Made by a program: the position numbers and the translations under genes. Source: Typhlomys cinereus (taxonomy: Eukaryota > Chordata > Mammalia > Rodentia > Platacanthomyidae). From it: a stretch of 64,000 nucleotides of DNA. Under the pieces are notes generated by a model, which saw only the letters and a list, made by a program, of their open reading frames with translations, searched no databases and was not told where the DNA came from. The DNA is taken from NCBI GenBank assembly GCA_023101885.1, contig JALPQD010000304.1, positions 558,001 through 622,000 on the forward strand, given 5' to 3'. Below are positions 1 to 10,663 of this stretch, one piece after another. Every line of letters starts with the position of its first letter. Position 1 is the stretch's first letter.

Positions 1-180
1 GCGGCAAGAAGGCATCGTGACGACCCAGTGACAAGATGGGCAGACACGGTCTCCGCCCCTGCTGAGGAGGTCGCTGTGTGAACAGCCATAAAGATTTCTG
101 CTGTGCATTTTAATAAAGAGGGGCAGAGACAGTCCTGAAGTCTCACACATAAGATCACCAGAGCTTCATGCATTGGGGCC
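1..180. other. Unique sequence at window start
   Basis: Nothing recognisable is seen before the pyrimidine tract that begins near 181. Confidence 0.4.
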
Positions 181-370
181 AAGAGTTTCCTTCCTCCCTC
201 CCTCCTTCTCTCCCTCCCTCCCTCTCTCCTTCCTTTTTCCTTCCTCTCTTTCTCTCTTTTCTTTTCTTTCTTTCTTCTTCTCTTTCTTTCTCTCTCTTTC
301 TCTTTCTTTTTCTCTCTCTCTTTCTTTTTTTTCTCTTGCATTCTTCTTTCTTTTTCTTTCTGTGGAAGGG
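181..370. repeat. Polypyrimidine (TTCC/TTTC) tract
   Basis: About 190 bp of nearly pure C and T on the + strand, made of CCTC, TTCC and TTTC units. The overlapping Leu/Phe/Ser-only open frames are a by-product of this composition. Confidence 0.9.
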
Positions 371-1085
371 TTGAGATTAAGTTATGTGTGTGTGGAGTAC
401 ATGTACTTGTACCTGTGTGTGTTTATATATGTGTGCATATGTGCACATGCTTATGAAAGCCTGAAGTTAACATTATCTTCTTAGGTAGCGATCCATTTCA
501 AGAGGGTTTCACAGTTGAACCCAGAGCTTGTAATCGACTGCACTATTCAGCTTGTCTTCTGGATGCTGGGATTCCTGGCAGGCTTTAAACAATTGAATCA
601 TTTAAGTAAAAGTTATTGAAAAGCAAGGAAAGGATCACCTGATGGCTCAGAAGATTCTGGGGAAGCAAGAAGTAGTGTCTGGCTCTTCCGGGACCCAGAG
701 AGGAGGCAAGGACTGTTTCAAGTTTCACTCCAAAGGCTCTGGGCTCTGGGTGCCCCTTTTATGAACTTTCAGGAACATCAAAAATGGAATCTTTCTACTG
801 GTTTCCTCTCTGACCTTTGATTGGTGGTCCTGGTAGGGTCAGGTTTAAAAGTCCCTCTGGTAGACTTCGTGGTTGACCCCCTGGTGGGGTGCCTATGTGC
901 TTGAGTTTGGAGTAGGCTATGGTCAACTCTTCAGTGTAGAGGCTGCCTTTCACGTGGACTTTCACCGTTGGTCATCTGTTCTGTGGGAATCTACATTTGT
1001 CATGGGCTTGGGGGATCTGAATCTGGTCATCAGGCTTGCAGGACAAGCATCTTACCACTGAGTCACTTCCCCACTCCCTTCGCAT
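371..1085. other. Unique intergenic sequence
   Basis: A short (GT/AT)-rich stretch follows the pyrimidine tract (about 382-450). The rest shows no gene, RNA or repeat I recognise. Confidence 0.4.
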
Positions 1086-1300
1086 TTTAACATTTTTATT
1101 TATTCTTTGATAATTTCATACATGCATATAATGTATCTTGATCATATCTCCCTCCACCCGACTTCCTCCAACCTCCCTAACACATCCCCCTCCCACCTTC
1201 ATGTTCTCTTTTGTATAATCCCCTGAGTCCATTAGTGCTCTGTGGACTCCAGAGGCTGTCCCCTGGACCCAGAAAGGAAGGACTACACCCAGACCCAGCC
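1086..1300 (-). mobile_element. Rodent L1 (Lx-type) 3' UTR, reverse
   Basis: The stretch TGATAATTTCATACATGCAT, then ATAATGTATCTTGATCATAT and CTCCCTCCACCCGACTTCC is the antisense 3' UTR seen in older rodent L1 (Lx) copies. The upstream-of-L1 end is not well defined. Confidence 0.65.
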
Positions 1301-2285
1301 CAGCCAATAGCTCCTTAAAGGTGGGGTCTTGGGAGTCCCTTCCCTGTTCCCTGCTGGCCTTTTGACTGGCTGGACCTCGTGTGGGTAACCACAGCTGCTG
1401 AGTCTCATGGGAGTAACAGTCGTGGCACGTCCAGAAGACCGTACTTCACAGGGAGGATCAGTGTTCTTGAGCCATGCCCTAGAGTGTGAACGATTGAAAA
1501 ATATCTTACACTTTTAAAGGTTGCTTGCATGCTCAAATTCAAATATAGTCACGACTTCCTGTAACAGAATCCAAAAGCCTCCAATTCTGCTGGCTTTTCT
1601 GTCTGAGTGCTGGTTCCCAGCATGCCCTGGGAGGAGCCACTCAGGACCCAAATTGCACCCGAAGGTGTTGAACTGATTGGGATGCTCACATGTCTCCCTC
1701 AGGAAGTTTAGGGAATACCCCAGAATTTTAACTTGGTTGTAATTGGAGACAAAAATCACATCCGTTGATTTGAAGACACCATCCCTGAAAGAAGGTCTTT
1801 GTGCTCACAGTCCTGAGAAAGCACGCGCAGTTTCCTCTAGAGACAAAGTGCGTCCAACAAAGCCCCCTTGATGGAGGCAAGAGGCCAATCAATGGGAAAA
1901 TTTCATCCTGACATAAGCATAATACATTATGCATGATAAGCTTCAGAACGAGAGAGCCACTCAAAGGCAGTCATCCGGAAGCGCAGGGGCCGCTTTACAA
2001 GGTGACTGAACTTCTCCAGTTGTGTGGAAAGTGTTTAGGAAGTTCAGGAGTGTTAAACACAACCACACTTCTCTTCTGAAGCTGTGAAGTGAGGAAAAGG
2101 ATACTTTAGCAAATCGCCTCAGTAGCCATATGTAGGGAAGTGTCATAGTAATATAACACCAACGACAGTAACAGCGACATCTAAGAGCTGTAGAGTACTT
2201 CGTGCATGTCCTGAGGCGACAGAAAGAAGTTCAAAGAATAAGAAACTGGCCCAGCTTTGTAAAGGTGGAAACTCGATGGCTAGTT
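1301..2285. other. Unique intergenic sequence
   Basis: No gene, RNA or clear repeat is recognised. The first part may belong to the adjacent L1 remnant. Confidence 0.35.
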
Positions 2286-2482
2286 TCCTTATTTTTCTCT
2301 TTTCTTTTCTTCTCTTTTCCCTTTTGCATTTTCCCCTTCTTTTTTCTTCTTCCTTCTCCTCCCCTCTTCCTTCTTCCCTTCCTTTTCCTTTTCCTTTTTC
2401 TTTTCGTTTTTGGTGTAGAGACCAAATCCGGAGCCTTGCTTGTGTGGACTAGGCAAGTGCTCTGCCACCAAAGCAAAAGCCT
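2286..2482 (-). repeat. Pyrimidine tract with ID-like SINE remnant
   Basis: 2290-2408 is a CT-rich low-complexity run. It is followed by GGTGTAGAGACCAAATCCGG, AGGCAAGTGCTCTGCCACC and AAAGCA, which is a diverged antisense ID core. The pyrimidine run is probably the expanded A-rich tail of the SINE seen in reverse. Confidence 0.5.
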
Positions 2483-2599
2483 GACTCTAGAGCTGGACTC
2501 TGAACCCACGTGACCTGACAATCATTTTTAGGCAGTTTTAAAGCAGCCATGCTGGGAAGGTCTTTGAAGTTCTTCTAAAGTCATCCCCCCAACCCCCAA

Positions 2600-3180
2600 C
2601 AGCTGGGATTATCCTGAAGGAACATACCCTACTAATTTGGAGGAACTGGTTCTAATCCTTCACAGAGATAAGGTTGCCAACTTTCCCTAACTCGCTCTTC
2701 TTGAAAGGATATGGAAATGAACTCTCCATTGCAGATAAGCTCAGCCACGAGGTCAACCATAAGATCAGCTGGTTTGGGACCAATATGAACAGATCAATGA
2801 GAGGCAGGGGACAAAAAGCTCCATCAGGTTTTCGAAAACTGGAGCTAACCAATAAGGAAAGGCACCTCCACTCCCCCCCCCCCCGCGCGCGCGCACATAC
2901 ACACACACACACACACAACAGCCTAACCCTATAAATACCACTGATCCTGCCAATCATCTTTGGCTCACTTGCACTGGCACAGACTTCATGTCTGTGAGTG
3001 CTTTTCTGGCTTCCTTGATCCTCAATTTCATGTCTGGAGTCTGTGAGTTCTTTTGGGTTCCCTTGCCCTTCTCAGAATCCATGTCCTTTAGTTCCATTCT
3101 TGCTCTATTGTAATAAACTCTGCCTCAATCCTCTATGCATGTTCTGGTTTCAATCACTCCTAAACACAAGAACCCAGACA
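2600..3180 (+). mobile_element. LTR fragment related to the 37.6-kb ERV
   Basis: The sequence follows the 37632-38234 LTR in order: ATCCTGAAGGAACA, a GATAAGGTTGCCAACTTTCC segment, AACTCTCCAT, a CCTATAAATACC TATA-like box, GCCAATCATCTTTGGCTC, TAATAAACTCTGCCTCAATC (poly(A) signal) and GTTCTGGTTTCAATC. It is a member of the same or a close class I LTR family. A C-run, CG-run and CA-run sit inside at 2872-2918. Both ends are diverged and no clean duplication is seen. Confidence 0.65.
2872..2918. repeat. (C)n-(CG)n-(CA)n alternating tract
   Basis: A run of C is followed by CGCGCGCGCG and then CACACA. The alternating purine-pyrimidine part could adopt Z-DNA. It lies within the LTR at 2600-3180. 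Confidence 0.9.
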
Positions 3181-3216
3181 TAAAAAGCCCTCCATTTCAG
3201 GCATTAAGAACCTGGG

Positions 3217-3434
3217 ATTGGTCTGGAGAGATGGCTCAGCATTAAACCTCTGCCTCACAAGCAGAAGGTCCTGAGTTCAAATTCTAGACCCCATGTCAAA
3301 AACACCAGGTAGAAATGGCAGTGGCCTGTACCTCTAGGGATTCTGGAAAGTGAAGCCTGGGAAACTTCCAGAGCAAGCAAAAAGGGGGTAGGGCATCCAG
3401 GGTGATCCCCAAAGTTACCCTTGGGCCTCCACAG

Positions 3435-3475
<41 letters not shown>
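3217..3475 (+). mobile_element. B2-superfamily SINE, + orientation, with (CA)n tail
   Basis: It opens with CTGGAGAGATGGCTCAGCA (A-box region) and GGTCCTGAGTTCAAATTC (B box). The family body follows (GAAGCCTGGGAAACTTCCAG, GTGATCCCCAAAGTTACCC, CCTCCACAGG). The tail has expanded to (CA)n at 3434-3475. It is one of only two + oriented copies of this family in the window. Confidence 0.85.
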
Positions 3476-3476
<1 letters not shown>

Positions 3477-3479
3477 CAT

Positions 3480-4940
3480 ACTAAAATAACGAGCCTTAAA
3501 AGAAACAAAAGACCTGGGGCTTATTCTCCTAATGCCTCGTAGCTTGTAAAATACTCAGTCACCAAGTTGTGTTTCCTGAAACACTATTGTCAGACTGACT
3601 GGTCCTCTCCGCTCTCCCTCCCAAGAGGGGTTTCACCCTCCCAGGCCTGGAGACTAGTCTTCTCTCCCCAGCTCCTTTCCACCCCTGCAAACACTCATTC
3701 ATTTGCTGAGACAACTTTTTTTTCCCCCCAGACCTGACTCCTGGCCATTTGACTGCTCAGGAAGGTGGGCAAGAGAGTCAGGCCAGATCAGAGACTTAAG
3801 AAGAAGTGGATTGCTTTAGAAGTGGACTCCTGAGATCAAAACAGCACTGAAGACATGCAAAAGAATGCAGGGGAGAGACTGTCAGCTGTGCGCAGGGGAG
3901 GCCAATCAGGGGTCCATCTGCAGTGCTAATTGTGCGGCAGAGGATGAAGAGAATAGAAGGAAAGGGACCTTCAGCAGACAGAACTGAAGCATCTCTAGGA
4001 ATTTGATAAATTTGAGACCTGAAGTAAAAATGACTTTTTAGCATCAGGATTTGTGGGGTACGAAATCACTGACAAAAGATAATTTGGGAAGAGAAGCAAG
4101 ATAAGGATGTGAGAGAAAGTGAAGGGCATCTAGAGGTAAGTGTGGGATTGTCACCATGCCACCTTGGTGGCCCGTCTGGAAAAGGCCCGTGTGGCCTTAG
4201 TGTCAGTTTTGAGGTCAGAACAAGATTGTGATCGGATGAAGGTCGACACGCTGGTACGTTTATTCATTTTCTTTACTTGGCAAATATCTACCAGAGCAAG
4301 GACAGTCTGTCTGGTTCTAGAGCTTCAGGTATTTCAAGGAACAAAGCCAAGAGCCCCGCTTTTGTAGCTTTTGTGTATTCTAGTGGGAGGCAGCAGTCAA
4401 CAATGAACGCCATGAATAAGTAAGTCACGTGGTGCACTGCACAGATGGAAACAGACAAGGTCAGGTAGGGGTGAGTGGCTGGAGGTGGAGGCAGGGCGGG
4501 GCCTTCGGAGATTTTCAGGTTGATCCCAGTAACACCTAGTGATCTCTTTTCCTGTGAACAGCGTTGGTTTGTTATTTCATCTTCTGAGCAAAGTGACAAC
4601 AAAAGAAATTATGGGGCGCTGGCTACTGTGTGATATTTTAATAAAGAGTCTTCTGCATGCCACATCTGGAGGCAATCTGCAAAAAGTGGAGGGGGAGGGT
4701 TCCCCAAGGTTCCCGTTTCCTGAATGAGTTGCACAGAGACAAAATTCAGATGAGTAAAGGCTGATCATTTTCAGTAACTTCAATGTCATCTTCCTTCCTG
4801 GAGGGAAAAGCTTTGTTTACAAACAGCTGGGTGGGTAGGAAATGGCACCTCATTATTCCCTTCCTTCTGATAGGCTGGTCGTCGTATCTCAGGGCACAAG
4901 ACAGGAAACCCGATGTTGCAGCTCGTCTGGATGTTACCAA
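3480..4940. other. Unique intergenic sequence
   Basis: No gene, structured RNA or clear repeat is recognised. Open frames here are short and lack any family likeness. Confidence 0.4.
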
Positions 4941-4944
4941 TAAA

Positions 4945-5200
4945 TTCATGATCAAACAAATAAAGGGAACAAAAGGTTTTATTCTTGCTCACGAGGTTCG
5001 GATCTTAGTCCAGCTTGGCAGGAGAGTTCATATCAACACTAGGAGCCAAGAGAACTGTCCACACATATCAGCAGGGATTGTTGAGAGAGGCGTAAACCTT
5101 ATCTGCCAGGTTACAAGTCCACCAAAGTCTGCCAAACTACTGAACCAGCTCCTTCCATCTTATCCACTTGCCCAGAGATGGCCCTATCCACTCTGGGCTG
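4945..5200 (-). mobile_element. Possible LTR fragment
   Basis: AATAAAGGGAACAAAAGG, TTAGTCCAGCTTGGCAGGAG and CATATCAACACTAGGAGCCA follow the antisense order of the TG...CA LTR family seen complete at 59427-59835. The divergence is high. Together with 5715-5991 it may be one LTR split by later insertion. Confidence 0.4.
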
Positions 5201-5714
5201 GGTCTTCCCACCTTCTCTTAGATTTTGAGTTTTGATCTTTGTGATGAAGAAAAGACATTTTATTATTTCTTGGAAGATGCATTGGACAAGATGATTTTTT
5301 TTGGTAACGATTAAGGATTAGCACACTGAGCAAAATCCTTGCTTGGGATGCCTGTTAAAATGATGTCGGTTTCTGCATTTCTCCAACAGGGTCCAGCATG
5401 TTGAAGGTCCACTCAACCTTCACAGTCTTCACTTGACCCAGTGAGCTTCGCTGGGATCCTCAGAGGAGGGGGCTATTGAGAAAGGGAGGGGAGAATTGGG
5501 TGATACGGCAGAGTTTGGATCACTTTAGAAGGCACGGGGGTTTACATGTATACACAGGTTATTACAGTGGCATCTGCTGTAAGTCTTAGGTGTGCTTAGT
5601 TGTACTGAAAACAGACTGAACTATGTGGAAATGGACAGGGAAGAGGTGTGTATGCCAGCCTGTGGGCACTCTTTCTGAACTGTTTTTCCTAAGTCAGTGA
5701 AATCCCCAGGTGCA
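5201..5714. other. Unique sequence between two LTR-like pieces
   Basis: No recognisable feature. It may be an old insertion between the LTR-like fragments on either side. Confidence 0.3.
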
Positions 5715-5991
5715 AGAGAACTGACTGCACTGTAACAGCTAAGAGAGGGACGATCCTTCCTCGTCAGACCAGCATGTGTGGTTAAATGAATAGAAGAATG
5801 CCAACTTTCTCAGCCAGCATTCTGTATTTTATTCACCTGCCAGGGGGCCTAGTCCTACCCACCTTGGGTTGAGCCTTCCCCCTCAACTAGACGGGTTCAC
5901 TCTGGGATTAACTCAACTACCAATTAACTACAAATGTGCGCAGAGCTTGAACATTCAACCATCAAGTTGACATCTGTATCAAACTATGACA
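5715..5991 (-). mobile_element. Truncated LTR of the 59.4-kb family, reverse
   Basis: AACAGCTAAGAGAGGGACGA, CAGACCAGCATGTGTGG, TCTGTATTTTATTCACC and the final AAACTATGACA match the 3' two thirds (in + reading) of the LTR at 59427-59835. The end at 5991 corresponds to the LTR TG terminus of the minus strand. Confidence 0.7.
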
Positions 5992-6244
5992 CGGAGTAAA
6001 TGAACTAATGATTACGAAAAAGAAAACTGTCTTCAAGAGTCATCCTAGGAATCAGCTCCATTATTGTAATGAGAAAATAAACACGACACCCATACATACA
6101 CATAGGCACCTAGAGGCACACACAGAGGGGAAGCATAATTCAGAGGCACACATATAGCCACATGCACTGAGACATACACAGGCAAAATATACACAGAGAC
6201 ATGCACACACAAAGACACACATATAGAGTCAGAATGACATACAT

Positions 6245-6265
6245 GGAGGCAGGGGTGCACGCATG

Positions 6266-6311
<46 letters not shown>
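6245..6311. repeat. (CA)n microsatellite
   Basis: A pure (CA)n run at 6270-6310 is preceded from about 6090 by degenerate CA-rich sequence (ACATACACATAGG and similar). The His/Thr-only or Cys/Val-only open frames across it have no meaning. Confidence 0.9.
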
Positions 6312-6950
6312 ACTCACAGGTTGGTCAGGCAGAAATGCTTTTTAGTTGACAACAGCCAGTCTTTTCCACAGTGCCTATTGGCCTGGCCAGGGTCCCACTG
6401 GGTGTCTTCCCCACACCCCCAGGAAATGCCGAGTAAGCTGCTTGATGCTCCGCAATGGGCCCTGGCCCTTCTGTTTCTTTTCATTTTCCCACAGGCTGAG
6501 GGTCTGATTTTGTTTTGACTCTACTGAATCCAAATGCCTTTTGTCTTTATCAGACTTTGTTCTTATCTTACAGAAATGGAAATGTTTCTCTTTTTTCCTG
6601 TTTCCTCATGTTTTCCGCAAAGGCACAAACTCAGGAGACATTTGTGAAACTGAAGCAGACAGGAAAAGCACCCAGTTTGGGGTCTTTTCTAAATATCTAT
6701 TTATAGAATTTCCCCATCAGCTCTGGGGTAAAACCAATAGGATTCCCCCTCAATCCATCTTACTGCTTTCTGGAAGGATTTGTTTTCTATCTGGCTTTGT
6801 TCTGAGAGATGTGGAGATGGAATAGGATTTGTTGCTGCCCTTAAGGAGCTTAACATCTTACAGAACAAGGGACACAATTCTAATTCAACCAAGAATTTGC
6901 TTTCGAGTTCCTGAAGTTATATTTTTGACTTCAGTGTTTCTAAGTATATT
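6312..6950. other. Unique intergenic sequence
   Basis: No gene or RNA recognised. CTTAAGGAGCTTAACATCTT near 6840 resembles an ancient mammalian repeat end (L2/MIR-like), too short to assign. Confidence 0.35.
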
Positions 6951-6984
6951 GATTAATTATATACATACATACATATATATATAT

Positions 6985-7266
6985 ATATAATTTATTTTAT
7001 GAGTGTGTGTGTGTGTATGTGTGTGTCTCAGAGGGCACTGTGTGTCCCTGTGGAGGACCCAAGGGTGACTTTGGGAATCATTATCCTGGATTGCTTCTAC
7101 CTACTTCTTGCTTCACTTTGGGATTTCCCAGACTCTGCTCACCAGGGCCAAAAGTGCAGGCTGTCACTGTTTCCACCTGGTGTTTTTACATAGGACCTGG
7201 GATCTGAACTCAGGACCTTCTGCTCGAGAGGCAGAGTCTTAACCCCTGAGCCATCTCTCCGGCCCC
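6985..7266 (-). mobile_element. B2-superfamily SINE, reverse
   Basis: In reverse it opens GGGGGCCGGAGAGATGGCTC and carries the family phrases (CTTTGGGAATCATTATCCTG, GGATTTCCCAGACTCTGC, CTGAACTCAGGACCTTCTGC). The tail side is (TA)n and (GT)n from about 6955. Confidence 0.9.
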
Positions 7267-8300
7267 CATTAGTTTTAACCTATTTAATAGAGCAAGTTTA
7301 GTTGTTCTCTGAAACCCAAATAAAGAAAACACCATCCAGACCCTGGGGATGCCTTAATGAATTTTCAAGGTAGTTTAGGGTACTTGGCTCTTTCCCTAAT
7401 AACCCTGGGTTCCAGAGGTTGATATGCCTTAGAGCAGTAAGTACTCGCCCAGTCCTGCTGCCCATCTTTGAAGAGAGTAGAGCTGCAGTTGTACCAAAGA
7501 TCAAACCCTCAAGCTAACAAGAGCTGGGAAAGAAAGTCTGGAGTAGAAAGAACTACAGAACCCTGAGGACCAGGGACCAGTCTCAACACATTTCTTGCAG
7601 ATTATCTTTGTCTGCCCTGCTATGATAGACTGCAAGGGCTGTGGCTCAGTGCTTTGTGCTTTTTGAATGAAAGGTACATTATATAGTATCTGTATAAAGG
7701 TTTATGGCAAATTCTAGGGAAGAATGATAAAGATGGTGGTCATATTATCTTAAATTCACTGTGGTTTTTTTTTTTTTTGTATGCCCAGTACTAAACTAAA
7801 TGGTAGGCATCAATTTTTATTTAAACTGTTTATAAATGGTCCCAAATTTGTCCAAATATCCATGTTTATGATCATGTTTGCAATTGTTAGTGAACTCACA
7901 TGATGGGCTTGGGAAGATATATGGTATCAGTTTCTCTACTGGGCGTGAAGATGCCCCATCTTCTACTGTGTGCCCGACATCGCACCTTGGCTATCTGCGA
8001 ATGAAATGCATACTTATCTTACAAAGTCTCACAACTGAGCCCAGAGAGGTTCGATGTCTTGTCAGGGATTGAACCCTTGCCAAGGTTTGTGCTCGTTAGA
8101 TTCACCATGCGCATGTGTCGATTCATCTGGTTCTGAGGATGGATCTCCACACTCGCCCCTGACATCCCTGGTCAACCTTGTGTCCTGAATCAGATGAACT
8201 ACTTGAAGTCTCAAATTAAATGAAAACATCATGTGTCTTTTATGAAGATTTTCAACATGACGGGGATGGCCAATGACCATTTTCATCTAATGAGAAAAAT
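7267..8300. other. Unique intergenic sequence with MIR remnant
   Basis: Mostly unique. At about 8010-8070 TTATCTTACAAAGTCTCACA followed by CTGAGCCCAGAGAGGTTCG is an antisense MIR-like 3' segment. A T-run lies near 7767-7779. No gene is seen. Confidence 0.4.
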
Positions 8301-8304
8301 TCTT

Positions 8305-8592
8305 TTTTTAAAAAAATTTTTTAATTATTATTTATACAGTTGTGCGTGTGTGCGTATGTATGTGCGTGCGCATGTGTGTATGTGTGTGTGTAGAACCACG
8401 GACGAATCGGGAACCACCATGGATGCCTCCACCTCCTTCTGCCCTGGGATTCACAGGCTCCGCCGTACCAGGACCAGAAGCGCAGGCCGCCCCCGCTTCC
8501 GCCTGGCGTCTATACGTGGGATCTGGGATCCGAACTCAGGACCTTCTGCCTGCAAGGCAGAGGCTTAACCCCTGAGCCACCTCTCCAGCCCT
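8305..8592 (-). mobile_element. B2-superfamily SINE, reverse
   Basis: It reads in reverse from GGGCTGGAGAGGTGGCTCAG through the family body, with a TG-rich tail (8340-8392). CpG sites are well kept (CCGCCGTACC, CGTATG), which suggests a fairly young copy. Confidence 0.9.
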
Positions 8593-8699
8593 AATGAGAA
8601 AAATTTTTAGTTTTACATTCTCTATACAAATGTGTGTATAAATGTGTGTATGAATACTGAAGCCTTGGGAGTAACCAGCTTTCCTTTCACAATGTCCCC

Positions 8700-8790
8700 G
8701 TAAAGGTCAGACCCAAACCCCATTTACAGATGAGAAAAAAAAAAAAAAAAGAGGTGGAGAAAGGTCCAAGCTACGGAACCAGTACTTGGT
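8700..8790 (-). mobile_element. MIR-like remnant interrupted by an A-run
   Basis: CCCATTTACAGATGAG, an expanded run of A (8734-8750), then GAGG follows the antisense MIR 'lower the fraction' motif of a tRNA-SINE end. The A-run looks like slippage in the AGGAAA position. Confidence 0.4.
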
Positions 8791-8858
8791 GAGCATGGGC
8801 AGAGGGCTATGCAGTCAGAGCTCAAATGGGCCCATCCCCACATCATGAAGTGCCAAGA

Positions 8859-9282
8859 CAAGTTAGGGCCAAAGTAATCATAATAGGATTTTGCATGACC
8901 TGCGCAATGATCAACATATCATTGACCCCCCCAAAGTCTAGCATGAATCACAGGCACCAGGATCCTTAGAGGCAAGAGATTAACAGCCACAATAGTGTTC
9001 TTATACTAAAGGGGAACACAAGAAAGGACTCTAGGCAAAGTTACTGAGTTCTTACACTTTATCAGAAAGGAGGACCCAGAGGGAAATTGGACATGCACAG
9101 TAAAGGATACTCCAGGAATTGGGGTGGGGGGTGGGGGGCACTGGGAAAAAGGGAGGGGGGAAAGGAAGGGGAAAAGGGGGGAGGGAACAAGGGATCCAGG
9201 GAGGGGTGGAGGGAGGGAGGGGAATGGGGTACCTATGAAGTTTGTATGAGTGGAAAAAATACAGTATAAATTTAAAAAAAAA
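8859..9282 (+). mobile_element. 5'-truncated L1 with target duplication
   Basis: The insert is flanked by the 14-bp direct repeat ATGAAGTGCCAAGA (8845-8858 and 9283-9296). It ends with the L1 3' UTR signature of this genome: GGACATGCACAGTAAAGGAT, a G-rich polypurine run (9119-9230), ACCTATGAAGTTTGTATGAG and an A-rich tail. Only about 424 bp was inserted, so it is a severely 5'-truncated copy. Confidence 0.85.
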
Positions 9283-9296
9283 ATGAAGTGCCAAGA

Positions 9297-10394
9297 AAGA
9301 ATCTGGTTCTTTCTCTTATGGAAACAGTTTCTACTTAGAGCAGGGAGGCTCAACCTAGTTCCTCCACATGGTCAGCAAAGGAGAAGAGTGGGAAGCTGAC
9401 AAGAACCCTGTCTCCTTGTCACTAGACAACACTGACTCCACTGATGGAGTCTGCCTGGACCAAACTGAATAGAAGCGAATTGTCCCATCTATTTCGTCAA
9501 AACCATCCTTACAGACTTCAAAGTAAATCCCTTTGAGGAAGGCTCTGCCCGGGTGGTGGGTGGGAAGAGAGGGAAGCTGAGGTCTAGGATCCCGAGCAGT
9601 GCCTGGGCTACTGCTTGACTCTCATGCCAGCTGACCTGCTTTGAATCTGGACTCTTCACCACCCCCAGGCTTCCTGTCAGCCCAAACATGCTCAAGGCCC
9701 AACTTCTGTTTGAAGTGGATGTGTTACTCTTCACACTGCCTGGGAGGTACCAAGGATTGGGAAGGGGCTCCCCGCTGGGCAGAGCCACCTAGGCCTCATG
9801 CAGCAGTGTGCTGACTTTCAGCCTCTCTGGGGGTGATAATGGCATTCCAAGTTTTTCTACCCGGATCACCAGACCCCTGAGGGGGTCTTAATTAAAGTAG
9901 ATGTGAGAGTCTTCAAGGCAAACAGAGACCAAGAATTTCACTTGGAGCTTGTCTGTAGATCTGTTTGCATTTCTGCCTGGAGAACGTAGCCGGTCCTAGA
10001 AGCAAATGGGAAGGAGGACTACATGACTGTCCTCTAAGCTCCACACGTGCACTATGATATGCTGCCCACACACACATCATGTGCACAGAGATGCACACAG
10101 GTTGTGCACACACACAGACACCCAGTAGTAATAATATATAATTAGTGTTGGGGGGAAGCAGTCCTAGAGCACTGGCAAAGGTGGGACGCTGCACTTCCGC
10201 CTGTATGGGTGGGCAGCAGGATGGAAGGGGAGCATGGGATGGAAGTCTGGGCTCCAGGGACCATCAGTGATGGCTTTTGTGGTGTCTTCAAAGCTCTCAG
10301 TGCTCCCTGAGGGGGTCGGTGGAGGGGTAGGAGATTGTGTGCTTCTTGCAATCGCCTTGGGCTTCATTGACAGAAACCTGTTCTTCTGGAACTT
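9297..10394. other. Unique intergenic sequence
   Basis: No gene, RNA or repeat recognised apart from a short CA-rich run near 10065-10120. Confidence 0.4.
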
Positions 10395-10410
10395 AAAAAA
10401 AAAGTTTATT

Positions 10411-10457
<47 letters not shown>

Positions 10458-10663
10458 GACTAAGGATGACTTCTGGAATCATCCTGGATGGCTTCTACCT
10501 TCTTTTTTGCTTTCCTCTGGGATTTCCCAGGCTCTGCCCACCAGGACCTGAAGTGCAGCTTGCCATTTCTGCCTGACTTTTTTTTATGTGATACCTGGGA
10601 TCGGAACTCAGGACCTTCTGTTTGTGAGACAGAGTCTTAACCCTGAGCCATCCCTCCAACCTC
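10395..10663 (-). mobile_element. B2-superfamily SINE, reverse, with (GT)n tail
   Basis: The tail is a long (TG)n run (10408-10457). The family body follows (GGATTTCCCAGGCTCTGCCC, GGAACTCAGGACCTTCTG) and it closes with AACCCTGAGCCATCCCTCC. Confidence 0.9.

Noticed and set aside
4783..5235. 150-codon + strand open frame
   Set aside because: It runs from unique DNA into LTR-like sequence with no domain. Chance openness is likely.
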